A stretch of DNA of 42,226 nt. It comes from Cruorifilaria tuberocauda. Lineage: Eukaryota; Nematoda; Chromadorea; Rhabditida; Onchocercidae. A model generated the notes under the pieces. It saw nothing but the letters and a program-made list of their open reading frames with translations, ran no database searches and was not told where the DNA came from. Positions 18,572-30,100 of this stretch are shown piece after piece. Made by a program: the position numbers and the translations under genes. The DNA lies in contig JABVXU010000461.1 in NCBI GenBank assembly GCA_013365365.1, positions 1 through 42,226 of the forward strand, given 5' to 3'. The first letter of the stretch is position 1. The number at the start of each line of letters is the position of its first letter.

Positions 18572-18577
18572 TTTATT
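18572..18577 (-). terminator. Poly(A) signal for unc-47
   Basis: AATAAA on the minus strand about 100 bases past the UNC-47 stop codon at 18679. It is the first such hexamer downstream that I see. Confidence 0.5.
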
Positions 18578-18678
18578 CTTCTACTATTTTACACATTTAT
18601 CATTGCATTAATAGTTAGTTCATATCATATTCTTATCAATTTTTTTTTTAGCTTAAGATAAAATTGAAAATTCATTTA

Positions 18679-21600
18679 CTATCGTTCCTCATAACGAATT
18701 GCTTGTATTAGTTCGAGTGCAGAAAAATACAATCCAATAGTCATCAAGCAAATACCAATACTGATAATAAATTTATCAAATTTTCGATCAATTTCTCTTG
18801 CAGATGCTCCTTTCAATTTCAGATGAAATAATGCTGGCCAAATAAAACTTAACATTGTTCCAGTGATATTACCAACAAGACCCATTAATTCAATTAAATA
18901 TGGTACCGATAGCGCCATCATCAATGTTAGTAATACTAAAATAATCCGCAAACATAGAGCCCATTCACGTAAAGTATGGCCAACACCGTAACAGCTAAAA
19001 TTATAATATTATTAATATTATTATCACTATTGATTAAATTATTTTTTACTTCACAAAAATCATTTAATATTATATAAAAAAACTATTTTAATTCATGTTA
19101 TCTTTAAAATATAATCTGATATGATTAGCATACTGATCAGATTTTTTTTTTGGCAATCGATTGATATTATAATAAAGTATTTTAATTCATATCAATAATG
19201 CTACTTTCCAGGATGATTTTTTTTCGTACAATATCTTACTTTTTCAGTTACAAATAGGTAAATTATAGGATTATAAAACAAAAATAGGTAAATCATCAGA
19301 GGAATCGAAGGCGTCAGGAAGTTCGCTTCCGTAGAATTACCTATTAATACGTGTTTTTCTTCTTTTTTCACGTAAAAATTTCACTTTTACCTTCTGAATA
19401 ATGTTTTTGGCGTACCCATAAATAGATTATCTCTGAGTAAGTGAACAGCGGCAAAATACGGTAATGGATATGAGAAAAGTGCTTTTATCACCAGGACTAA
19501 ATTTACTATTATCTAAAAAAAGTTAATCATTATTTTTTACAGATAGGAATTTGGAATTACAGAATTACAGAATTTTTACAGGTAGGAATATCGTAAGAAT
19601 TTCACGTTATAATGAATTTCAAATCATGATTTTACGAATATTTGATATTTCAGTTGTTTAGAAACAGGAATTAGTTATAACGAGAACTTTACGATATATA
19701 AAATTTCAAATCATGATTTACGAATACTTGATTTCCAAATGATCGAAATACGAAATGTTCGTAAAACTATAAATTTGAGATTTTACATATCGAGATTCCT
19801 ATTCGAATACCAAATATGTATAAAACCATAAATTCGAAGTTTTATATATCAAAATTCCTATCCTATTTAATCTTTGTGATCACTTATCACTATTTCACTG
19901 ATCAAAAAATATTAATATAAATTATAAATGAATGAAATTAAATAAGTAAGTATAAGTCAATATAAATTTAAATGTAAATGTAAATAAAATATAAATGAAA
20001 TATGATGATAAAATATAAATATAAATAAAATTATGAAATATTTGAAAATAATTATTATAAAAGTAACCCGAAGTAAGACATGATAATATCAGGTAATTCA
20101 AATTATTTACATTAATTCATAACTTTATGATTACTTCTAAATAATTCACTTAAATATTTTAGCAATTAAATGAAAAGTAAAAATTAAATTAAAATGAAAT
20201 GGAGAAGAAATTCAAAAAATAATAAAGTTTCCAACCTTTTTTTTTGTTTAAAATAAAAATTAAACCTTAAATGTCTGATTTGGTAATGAATTGGAAATTT
20301 CTTTTTGTGTATAATCGCCAAATGTTAAAAAGCCAAGAAGACCGAAAAGTGCTTTAAAAATTGCTGCAATAATATGTGACCAACGTAGCATCCATTTAAA
20401 CTGCCTCGGATCCTTAAATTATCAATTACTGTTACAGTAATTACATTTACAGTTTACAGTTACAGTTCTACTGATATTGAATGCGCAATAATTTGATTAA
20501 CAAAAATTTGATTTAAAAAATTTTTGCTTTTCACATAAATGAAATTGATGAATCATTCAAGTGATAAATTTTGAATTAATTAAATAAAGTTGCAAAAGGT
20601 AAAACTTGATTATTCATTTACATGAATTTTTAGCAATAAATTAGATAGCATTGTTTTTTTTACTAAAATTTTTAATAATTTTTTTTTAAATTAAAAATTA
20701 ATTGCTAAAAAATTATCAAACCTCCATTGATGCTTCTAATGATGGAAGAAAAATATGTGACGTATAACCAAAAACAACTACGCCAATCACGGTTGGCATC
20801 GTACGTATATCAAACGTAAATGGTACTTTATTCCATATCCAATTTGATACCGATAATTTGCAAAAAAATTAAATTAAATTACAAATAATCTTTTTAAAAT
20901 TAAAAAAAAAGGTTATATGATTCAGAAAAAAAATTTTTTACATGATTTTTTAAAAATTTCAGATTGTATGAATGATATGATTGATATTGATAATATGAAA
21001 GGATAAGTTTTATTTTGTTTTTATTTCTTTCCTTCATTTAAACTTGTTTTTATATTTAAGATAAATTATGAATTTATTTATAAATATCTAAAATTTTCTA
21101 TTTTTAACAATATTTACCTCAACTTCATATCAAATTAATTGATTTCATACCAATCAGATTCATATCGAATTAATTAATTTAATATTAAATATGAAAAGTG
21201 AAATTTCATTTTATCTTTTTTCTTTAATTTAAACTTACTTCTTAATCTAAGATGAATTATGAATTTATTTATAAATATCTAAAATTTTCCATTTTTAACA
21301 ATATTTATCTCAAATTCATTTCAAATTAATTAATTCTATATTCCAATTTAATTAATTTCATATACGAAATCAAATTAATTAATTTCGTATCGATCAGATT
21401 CATATCAATTAATTAATTTAATATTAAATATGAAAAGTGAAGCTTTATTTTATTTTTTTTTCCCTAAGATATACCTCTTCTGGTTTTTTTCTTGCGCAAA
21501 AAATATTAATTAATCTCCAATACTTGTTGACTGAATTAATAATGGATTGAATTTAATTGTTGACTGAATAGTGAATTAATGAAATGAATTTAATTGTTGA

Positions 21601-24600
21601 TTGAATTAATAAAATTTTCTAAAAGTAAGGGAACTTTTATAAATGTAAAATTTTTCTTCATGAAATTAGTATGTTATTTGAGTGAATTAAAGAGAATGCA
21701 CTTACCTGGAATAAACAATAAGTGAATATAATAGCATTTATGACCAGGTGTGAAATAGCATTTATTAGGCTTAGATTGCTTACCACTCGAATTGAATCCA
21801 AAAAAGCACAACCAAGGAGTGCTGTTGTTACAAGCATCATTAAAGCAGATTTATCTGTAAAATTTCTATAAGTTTAATTTATTGAAAAATTTAATTTTAG
21901 TAATTCAATAAATATTTATAGATATTTTCTTCAGATATTGATCAATAAATTCATAATCTTCCCTAGGCATAAGATGCAATTTTGAATTACTTTTTAATTT
22001 TAGTTTTAATTTTGTTTTTCTTTTTCCTTAGCTTTTTTTTTGTTATATTTCAATAAGTATTAAACTGTTGTTTTTAATCAATAAATCTTAAACTGTATTC
22101 TTAATATTTAGTTATTTGCCAACTGAAAGCTACTTGTAGATCGTTACGTAAGTACATATTAAAACGCATTAATTATTAAATAATTAATTACTACAATGCA
22201 ATTAGAATAAATATGTAAATATGTTTTTAAAATAAAACGATAATGATACGATAAATGAGGAAATAAAAAGGTCATATGTCTTTGAAGAAAAATGAAGATA
22301 TATTTAAATTGCGCTGAAATTCAACTTAAAACAATAATTTGCAACAATTTTGAAATAATCATTAAGCATACATTATGTAAACTTTGAAGACAATTTTGAA
22401 AAAATGAAGTAAATCTTGAAAAAACAATAATTTTTGTAATTTAGAGGATACGGTAAAAGATGACGATACCGTATCACATTTATCGAATTACTGTAATTTT
22501 GATTACTGTAATTGTTTTCTTACCAAATGATGGTATGCAACTTTGAAGTAAATCACCACAAATTACAATATAAATAATACAAGTACTGAGTAATTCTGTT
22601 AATTGTGCGCATAATACAAAACGGCCCATTCCTGGACGATAAGCTTCTGCTACCGCTTGATATGTGCCTCTTACCTGTACCGAAAAAAAAAATTTTTCTC
22701 GAAAGTTCTTAATTACGGAAAGGTTTTAAAACTTTTCTTTTCCTGAAGAGCTTTTTACTTGCCCTTATTCAAATTTTTAATACATTGAAGCTTCAAATTT
22801 TTGATAAAATAAATTTTAATATAACGTAGCTAAAATGAAACATTTCACGAAATGTATTTAATCCGGATCCGGTTCTTTTTGCACATAGTATTTTTCGTTT
22901 TTCTGTATATTCTTTTGAATTAAATTATTAATTGAATTTTGAAATTACTCTATATGCTCGTTTTTGTTATCATTAAAAAGTGCAACTTTACTTTGACACC
23001 ATTTTCGTATAAGCAATCGATAAGTAAAACTCCGCTCCAATAGCATAAATAAGCAACACCAATAATTGCTGCAACTGTCCACCATCCACCTACCTTAAAT
23101 AGACTATGAAATTGAAATTGAGTAATTAAATTTGAAATAGCTAAATTAATGATTACAATAGCTATTCCTCGATTTTCTTTGTGTTATCATTAGTGATAAA
23201 TTCAGGAATAGCAATTTTCAAATTTAAGTTTAGTAAGGAAATGATCTAAAAAATTGTGATTAATATTAATTATTTGAATAATGATCAAGTATATCAACAT
23301 TTTTAATTCCATTTCATTTTTTCCATCAGATTCCAGATTCCCGCTGATCGCTGCTTCTTCGACAACCTTGTAGAAAAAATGTTGAAGGTAGTAGGCAGGT
23401 GAGAAGATGATGTCTACCATTGCCTCCCGCTACTTCCCATAAGTAACCTTTCAGGATTTTTCAGGCGAAAGTATTCATGAAGACTGTTTCTTACTTACTT
23501 TTATTCAAACAAGAGTTTTTGAATGGAATATTAAACTGAAATGATACTTTAACAGCGATAGGTAAACCGACGATAAACATTCCTTGAATTGCATTTGTAA
23601 CATTCCAGGCAGCCTGTAATGCTGTAATTGGTTGTCCAGAAGTATGTCCATCATCAACCACTTCCGGCTCCTCTAAATAATATTCCAACTTAATTAATAA
23701 TTCTTAATTAACCTTAATTTTCATTAATAAACATTTTTTAATTTTTAACATTTTCAAAATTTCATATGACTAATTGAATTGTTGTATTAATAAGTTTTAT
23801 TAGAGTAATTTATATATTAACATTTTATATCAGTTCCACTATTATCAACTGATAAGATTATTATTATCAGATAATTTATCAATTTCCCATATTATCAGAC
23901 AATTTATATCAATTCCATCATTATCACATAATTTATATCAATTTCCATTATTATCAGATAATTTATATCAATTCCATTGTTACTAAAATGCACAATATTA
24001 CTATATATTGGAAATAAAAATATTGGAAATAAAAAAAAACTCATTATTTATGATGAGTTCTTTTCTTGTAGATATCTTTGAATAGTAATATTAATAATAA
24101 TGATAATAATGATAATGATAGTGATAATAATATGGATGATAAGATTACTATTTCCCATAAAAATCACTGGTTTTCTTTTTTTTTTCTTCTAGATATCGCT
24201 TCGTGATACTATTAATATTAATATTAGCAATGATGAATGCTAAAAAGAAACCCTGAACATTGCTATTTGCCATAACAATCATTTCCTATTCCTAATAATA
24301 CTTATCACTGATATTAATTTCTCTTTCTCTTGTTGATATCTTTGAATGATAATAATGACAATGATAATGATAATGATATGGATTATAACACTTATCACTG
24401 ATATTAATTTCTCTTTCTCTTGTTGATATCTTTGAATGATAATAATGACAATGATAATGATAATGATATGGATTATAACACTTATCACTGATATTAATTT
24501 CTCTTTCTCTTGTTGATATCTTTGAATGATAATAATAATAATGATAATGATAATGATACGGATGATAGAAAGAAACCTGGAATAGTGCTATTTTCCGTAA

Positions 24601-24739
24601 AAACCGTTTCCCGTTCCTGATAACCATGACTAAAGGCTGTTTCATCAATAGATGTTGCAAAAATATTTTTATTTGTCCAATCTTTCCAAGCACCAAATAA
24701 CTGTCGTTGTTCAGCACTGATAACATGTCGCTTATCCAT
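18679..24739 (-). CDS. unc-47: Vesicular GABA transporter (UNC-47/VGAT, SLC32)
   Basis: Nine exons, 24577-24739, 23548-23672, 22992-23093, 22524-22674, 21706-21854, 20722 to about 20850, 20266-20412, 19391-19512 and 18679-18994, give about 467 residues. After a hydrophilic N-terminal tail (about 1-68) comes ITALQAAWNVTNAIQGMF and GLPIAV, the signature first membrane helix of the SLC32/AAAP family. Later segments include CYWSGVLLIDCLYENG, RGTYQAVAEAYRPGMGR, TELLSTCIIYIVICGDLL, GYTSHIFLPSLEASM, FGLLGFLTFGDYTQ and the long C-terminal exon IELMGLVGNITGTMLSFIWP. The family loads GABA and glycine into synaptic vesicles using the proton gradient; about nine membrane spans are expected. All introns have GT-AG ends and matching phase except the one before exon 6: the conserved SNWIWNKVPF has no AG in front of it, and the exon start given is an estimate. 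The first intron carries a repeated copy of the exon 1 end. Confidence 0.95.
19540..19870. repeat. Diverged short repeats in unc-47 intron 7/8
   Basis: Within the AT-rich DNA between exons 7, 8 and 9 of unc-47 (upstream of exon 8 in gene direction) short phrases such as AAATCATGATTTACGAATA and ATAAATTCGAAGTTTTATAT recur with changes. It looks like an old tandem duplication; no exon is seen. Confidence 0.4.
21022..21437. repeat. 191-bp tandem duplication in unc-47 intron 5
   Basis: The block around GAATTTATTTATAAATATCT occurs at 21070 and 21261, offset by 191 bases, with matching flanks on both sides (TTTAAACTT before it, TTTTTAACAATATTTA after). A further short copy of TTAATATTAAATATGAAAAG is found at 21180 and 21420. 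It lies in the intron that lacks a visible acceptor. Confidence 0.75.
24143..24298 (-). pseudogene. Decayed copies of the 3' end of unc-47 exon 1
   Basis: The plus-strand stretch 24245-24298 matches 24569-24623, which is the last ~47 coding bases of exon 1 plus its donor. Shared landmarks are AGAAACC, TGCTATTT, CCGTAA/CATAA and TTCCTGATAA/TTCCTAATAA. A shorter third match (TACTATTTCCCATAAAAATC) lies at 24143-24172. Each copy is followed by the same ATGATAATGATAATG-type simple sequence. The copies are intronic and too diverged to encode the exon, so they look like relics of tandem duplication of the exon-intron border. Confidence 0.65.
24301..24570. repeat. 90-bp minisatellite, three copies, unc-47 intron 1
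   Basis: Copies start at 24301, 24391 and 24481; the first two are identical as read and the third ends differently. Each has CTTATCACTGATATTAATTT, a TCTCTTTCTCTTG stretch, GATATCTTTGAATGAT and then ATAATGATAATG. Because 90 is a multiple of three it leaves a repeated open frame on the minus strand, which is a shadow. A diverged copy lies at about 24057-24140. Confidence 0.9.
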
Positions 24740-24817
24740 TTTTCACCAATAAAATATTTTCAAGTATACAATCATTAAAAATAATCCTTTCCCTTTTTTC
24801 TTTTTTAAACATCAAAG

Positions 24818-25276
24818 AGAAAAAGAAAGAAGAGAGAGAGAGGGAGGGAGAGGGAAAAGGAAAGGGAAAGTGAGAAAAGCAAAAAATTTTTCTATCATTT
24901 TAAAAAATGAAATATGAAAAGAAATGAAGAAGAAAGAGAAGCGATAGGAAAAAAATGAAAAAATTTTTTTCTACCAATCATTTTTTGAATCAAGGATATG
25001 CTTAAATACATGCTTCAAAAAAAAAAAGAAGGAAGAGGGGGAGAGAGAGAGAGAGAGAAAGGAAGAGAGAAAAAGAAAGAGAAAATTTTTTCCGCCAACA
25101 ATTATTTTTAAATGAAGAAAAAGCTTAAATACATGCTTCAATGAGCTTCTTCATTCTTTCCATATTTATCTATGTTTTAAACAAAAAGCTCATCCACTTC
25201 AATGCTTCTTCCTTTTTAGAACTTCTTTTTTCTCTTCTTCTCTCCCTCTCTCCCTCTCTCTCTCCCTCTCTCTCTT
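24818..25276. repeat. GA/CT microsatellites and duplicated flank
   Basis: (GA)n-type purine tracts lie at about 24818-24880 and 25025-25085, and a pyrimidine tract (CTCTCTCC)n at about 25230-25276. The stretch GCTTAAATACATGCTTCAA is present at 25001 and 25120, so the purine tract and its flank are duplicated. A further CT-tract plus CTCTTGGTAACTTTTC pair lies at 25270 and 25397. Confidence 0.75.
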
Positions 25277-25588
25277 GGTAACTTTTCATACTTATCATTC
25301 TTAATTATTGTTTTACTTTCTTTAAAGTTTTTAATTCATCCATTTATTTGATATAGGATAGGTCCTTTTCTCTTCCTCTTTTCTCTCTACCTCTCTCTTG
25401 GTAACTTTTCTTTTTTCATTCCTATTTTCTTTAAAGACTTTTAATTTATCCACTTATCTGTTATGGAAAGAACAATTTTAACTATCAATACGAAGAAATA
25501 TCCAAGCATTTCCAAATAAATTACTAAGCAATTCTGTCAAGTAAACAAAATTTACAATTGTCAATTGTTAATTAAAAAATATTACATT

Positions 25589-26060
25589 CTTCCCATTTTC
25601 CATCTTTCTCTTCCTCTTTTTTATACTTAAAAAAGTTAAAAATAAAAAAATTACTGAAAAAAGTAAGAAAGATGTATAAGTAATAAGGAAGAAGTAATAT
25701 TTACTTGCAAAATTAAATATTTATTAAATATTAATTACTTCCGATATTACAATATCCATTCTTCCCATTTTCCATCTTTTTCTTTCTCTTCCTCTTTTTT
25801 ATACTTAAAAAAGTTAAAAATAAAAAAATTACCGAAAAGAGTAAGAAAGAGGTATAAGTAATAAGGAAGAAGTAATAATTATTAATTTATATGTAAAATG
25901 AAATATCTATTAAATATTAATTACCTCCAATTCTCCTCTTTCCTCCTCTTTTATGATCAAAAATCGTGTTTAAAATATTTGGTACTTTAAAAAGTTAAAA
26001 GTAAGAAGAATTATAAAAATAGGGAAGAATAAAAAGTAGTAATATTGATTAATTTACCTG
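25589..26060. repeat. 172-bp tandem repeat, about 2.7 copies
   Basis: CTTCCCATTTTCCATCTTT begins copies at 25589 and 25761; both continue with TTATACTTAAAAAAGTTAAA and GTAATAAGGAAGAAGTAATA. A diverged third copy follows from about 25930, and traces reach 26230. Non-coding. Confidence 0.85.
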
Positions 26061-26316
26061 TAAAATAAAATATTAATTAAAAATTAATTAAAACTAATAA
26101 AAATTAAAAATTAAAATTAAAGTTAATTACAATTAAAAATCAATTGGTTATTTATATGCATTCTTCTGCTTATCCTCTTTTGCCTTTTTTTTTCATGCTT
26201 AAAAAGTTTAAACCAAAAAAATTACGCAAGAAAGCTGATTTTTACGGTCACGTACGATTGAGAAAAGCAAAGAAACTAACTTTACTTCATGGTTTGTTGG
26301 TAAGACATTTATGTGA

Positions 26317-26750
26317 AACGCACATAAATGTGACTATTAATAGTATGTGTTAACGTACGTGAAACCATTTTAAGTACATACTTGAATGGTTATTTATATA
26401 AGTAAATGAATTGCTAAAAAACATTCTTGACCGCACGTAACATTCAGAGCATGATAATAACTTGTTGACACATATTAAAATGCACATAAACGTGACTATT
26501 AATAGTATGTGTTGACGTACGTGGAATAATTTTAAGTATAGTTATGATTGTTTATTTATATAAGTAATGTAAGCTGCTAAAAAAATATTCTTAACTTCAC
26601 GTAACATTCAGAGCATAGTAGTAGTTTAGTCAACGTATTGAAATGCGCGTAAACGTGACTTTTAATAGTATGTGTTGACGTACGTGGAATAATTTTAAAT
26701 ATAATTATGGCTACTTATTTATATAAGTAAATGTAAGCTGCTAATAGCTA
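26317..26750. repeat. 163-bp tandem repeat upstream of AAAS
   Basis: Three copies with landmarks at 26321, 26483 and 26646. Each carries ATAAACGTGACTATTAATAG, TGTGTTGACGTACGTGG, TTATTTATATAAGTAA and (in the first two) CACGTAACATTCAGAGCAT. The 8-base palindrome ACGTACGT is kept in all three. It ends about 370 bases before the AAAS start codon. Confidence 0.88.
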
Positions 26751-27095
26751 AGGCTCCTATACATATGGTAGAGTCCTGAGAGGAGTAATTGAGGTAGGCA
26801 AAATTGATTTTGGCCGTTGTGTTGATTCAGAGGGATTCTGGATTTTATGGTCAATCTTATTCACGATTTTATAGTCAGTATTATTCATGATTTATTCATG
26901 ATTTTTACAAACGATTCTTGATATAACTTTTAAATTTTTAAAATGTTTTCAAGAATTTTGAAATTTAAATAATTATTGGAAAATATATTTTAAGATGATT
27001 TATTTCAGAAATAGAAATTTGTGGGAAAATAATTGGAAATGAAAAAATTATCAGAATTGAATAGAATTATTATTTAATATTAATTTCTATTTTTT

Positions 27096-27108
27096 TATTC
27101 ATTTAAAG
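27096..27108 (+). promoter_or_regulatory. Splice acceptor just before the AAAS start
   Basis: TTATTCATTTAAAG ends at 27108, eleven bases ahead of the ATG at 27120. It is probably a trans-splice site; a 5' UTR intron cannot be excluded. Confidence 0.5.
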
Positions 27109-27119
27109 GTTTTTCGATT

Positions 27120-30100
27120 ATGTCATCATATCAATTTCCGCCGAATGAATCATCAACTGGTCTTTCGTTCTGTTTGTATGAAGCAAATGGTCGACTTATT
27201 TACGGTACCGAGGAACAATTCCGTAAAATGGAAGAGAATGCATTGGTTTGTTAAGTATCAATTCTAGTCAATTAATTCTAATCAATTCTTTTAATTAATT
27301 ATTCATTTTTATAGATGCATTTTGTATTAGCGTAGATATTAGACTATTAAATTGTTATTATTTCAAGAGGTATATTTTGTATTAGTTCAGATATCAGGTT
27401 ACTAAATATGTACTTTTATTTATCGATTTGTGCTTTTGCAATTAATTCGATAATTGAATTTTTTATTTAGTCTATATAATTTTTCGTAATTTATTATTTT
27501 TCATAATTTATTACTAAATTACACATAATTTATCTTTAGGTATCAATGTGAAATAAATGCATTAATTTATGGATATGAAAAACAAGTTTTTTCCCCTGTT
27601 AATATAATAATGAAAATGAATATGTTAACTTTGCAAATACTTAGAAAACAACGGGAGTGTATATAAAAGTAAATTATATGCTCTTCGGTAAGGAAATATT
27701 GCATTAATTCGTTCGATTTGAAAAACTATTTTTAAATTTTATCATATATCTAAAATGTGTTACTAAGTTAGTGAAATGATAAATGATAGATGTTTGATAA
27801 ACGTTTGAGAATGATAAATGTTTCAGTTAGGTTTATTTCCGAAAATTGAAAATGAATTGCTAAACCAATTGCAACAACCATTACCACACGATGGTATTCG
27901 CGAAACTTTTATAGATAATCAGCAGAATCGATTTCAGCAAGCCGTAAGTAGTTGGTTAGTGAGGAATATTTTCCGTTTGATAATCTGAAACGATAATTCG
28001 TTGAAATTGAAAGAAAGGAAAAATCATTATTCGAAAACATATTTGATATAACAGGAAGTCCAGATTTATAGTTAGTTATAATAAATGAATTGTATTGTTA
28101 TTTCATTATTTTCTTAACTTTTATTTTATGGAGAATTGATTTTTTAATAACTTTCAGGACAGCTAAAGGTATCGAATGTTTGGCTGATCGTGTTAAAAAT
28201 GCCATGAATAGTACCATTTCCCACAGTGGTTGGCTAGCATCTGCAGGTCAAATCTTCAGTAAAGTTCAGATTGATATCACTAATGCTTTTGCTAAATCCG
28301 AAGAAAGCTTATATGATTCCATTGTGCAGACTTCGTCCACATTTAATTGGTAATATTTTTGTTCCATAAAATTTTTACGTGGAGTTTATTTGATTTATGA
28401 AGGTTACTTAGATTATCACAATTCGGTAATTATAGGAAACGAATTGTATTACTCATAGATATGAAACCATTGTTTTTTGATATGATTTATTAGTAAGCTT
28501 TGTAGTAGTTTTATTTGAAGTTTAGTTAAATTGTTTTATGATATGGGTATAAGTGTTGCTAACATGGCTTCACATTTTAGGTTGACAGATTGGGCTCGTT
28601 GTATTGCGGTACATAATAGCGGTCGTCGAATTGCAATATGTCAAAAAAATGATTGTATTAGAATATTTTATTGCGAATCTGATCGATCACCTATTACGTT
28701 AAAGCACCACTATCAGCATAATGTAACAGATATGGCTTGGAAGTAATTATTTTCCTCACTTTCGAATTTTAGTTGAATTATCTTCACTTACTTTTGGGGA
28801 TTGATGAATTTGAATGATTTTAATTTTAAACACATCGTCTAAAAATTGTTTTGCAGCATAATCTCTGCAATCAATTAAGTTTGCCAGGTTTTTATCTGCT
28901 CATTTAGGCCTTTTGATCGTATGGTGCTAGCAGTGGCTTGTGCTCATGCTGTTTTAATTTGGAGACTTGATAAACAAAACCTGAATATTCGGTTGGTAAA
29001 ATATATTTCTGCTAATTAATTAGTATTTGAAGATAGAAAGTTTTTGAGTAGAAAATAGTTTGCACCGTTTTCATTTCAGATCGTCAGTCAGTTGTACCGA
29101 TGTCATCGAAATGTCATCGTTTGCTCCAGTTACACAATGTTTATGGGATTCTATTTTTGATCAAGCTTTATTTATTGTTTCAACATCATCATCATGCTTA
29201 CAGGTATTTTTTCTTTTACTAAGATTTCTTTCTATTTCTTTCTTTTACTAATTTTTCTTTTATTAAGTTTCAGACATTTCGAATAGTCTATTAGTTGTAG
29301 AAGTTTTGAACTTACTGGATATTTTGGATGACAACTTTAACTCTTTTGAATTTCTTTTTCCCGGAAGTGAATATATGTTTTATATTTATTTTTTATAGGC
29401 TGATTGTTTATTAACACAGGACTAGCAGAGCTACTTTCATATGAATTTGAACTATTTCATATGAATTTTGCTATTGTATAATCGTTTTTGCTTGGATTTT
29501 TTTGTCATAGTATTTCATTCTTGCTTTAAACACAAAATTACTTTAAGTCTCACAAACTTATTTTAATATCTCATAATAAATTTTTTTTTTCATAGAATGA
29601 GTATAACAGCTTCTAAGTATAGTACCAATGTACAGTAAATATATTAGGTTTCTGTTTAAGCATTATGATGTGGTAAGAATATGAGTTCTGAATTTGTCAT
29701 ATATGGAGGACTTACGCTAGTAATGATAAAATAGCTATTGCATATGACGGAAATCTACTATTTTTACTCTTAGTAAATACATTAGATTTTGGATTAAGTA
29801 TTATTATGCAGTAAGTACGTTAGGTTCTGGATACAAGTAATGGTGAAAGCGAACTAGTTGGTTCTTGGGCTGATGGCCGTATTCGTCATGTATGGATTTC
29901 CCCTAACGGTGGTAAAATAGCTATTGCATATAACGGAAATATCATAAGGTACGAGGATTCTGTTGACATCTTCAAATGAGTTGTTATAATTTAATTTAAT
30001 TCTTTCGGCTGCAAGGTATTTTCTTAAATTTTATATTTTCATGTTTGCTTTTATTAAGTGTTTACGATCGTCATTCATGGCATCAAGAACGGTGGAAAAA

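Larger units (their letters stand above)
16608..18678. other. Spacer between eL15 and unc-47
   Basis: Two kilobases without a supported gene. The part 16800-17460 is of higher complexity and is upstream of eL15, so it may hold its promoter. It contains short perfect inverted repeats (TGTGGCC-A-GGCCACA at 16983-16997, TAGACTTT/AAAGTCTA at 17274-17298, CCGGAT/ATCCGG at 17301-17326). A duplicated block lies at 17911-18353. Confidence 0.55.
24740..27119. other. Divergent spacer, unc-47 / AAAS
   Basis: This 2.4 kb separates the start codons of two divergent genes and should hold both promoters. It is almost wholly built of tandem repeats: GA/CT microsatellites (24780-25280), a 172-bp repeat (25589-26060) and a 163-bp repeat (26317-26750). 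The part 26745-26870 is less repetitive and richer in G and C. No gene is supported; an open frame at 26144-26353 lies inside the repeats. Confidence 0.6.

Noticed and set aside
24292..24726. 144-codon open frame on the minus strand, His/Tyr-rich
   Set aside because: It is a shadow: its first part is another frame of unc-47 exon 1 and the rest is the 90-bp repeat, open only because 90 is a multiple of three.
26144..26353. 69-codon plus-strand frame with a Lys/Arg-rich middle
   Set aside because: It spans the end of the 172-bp array and the start of the 163-bp array, and the other copies of these repeats are not open.
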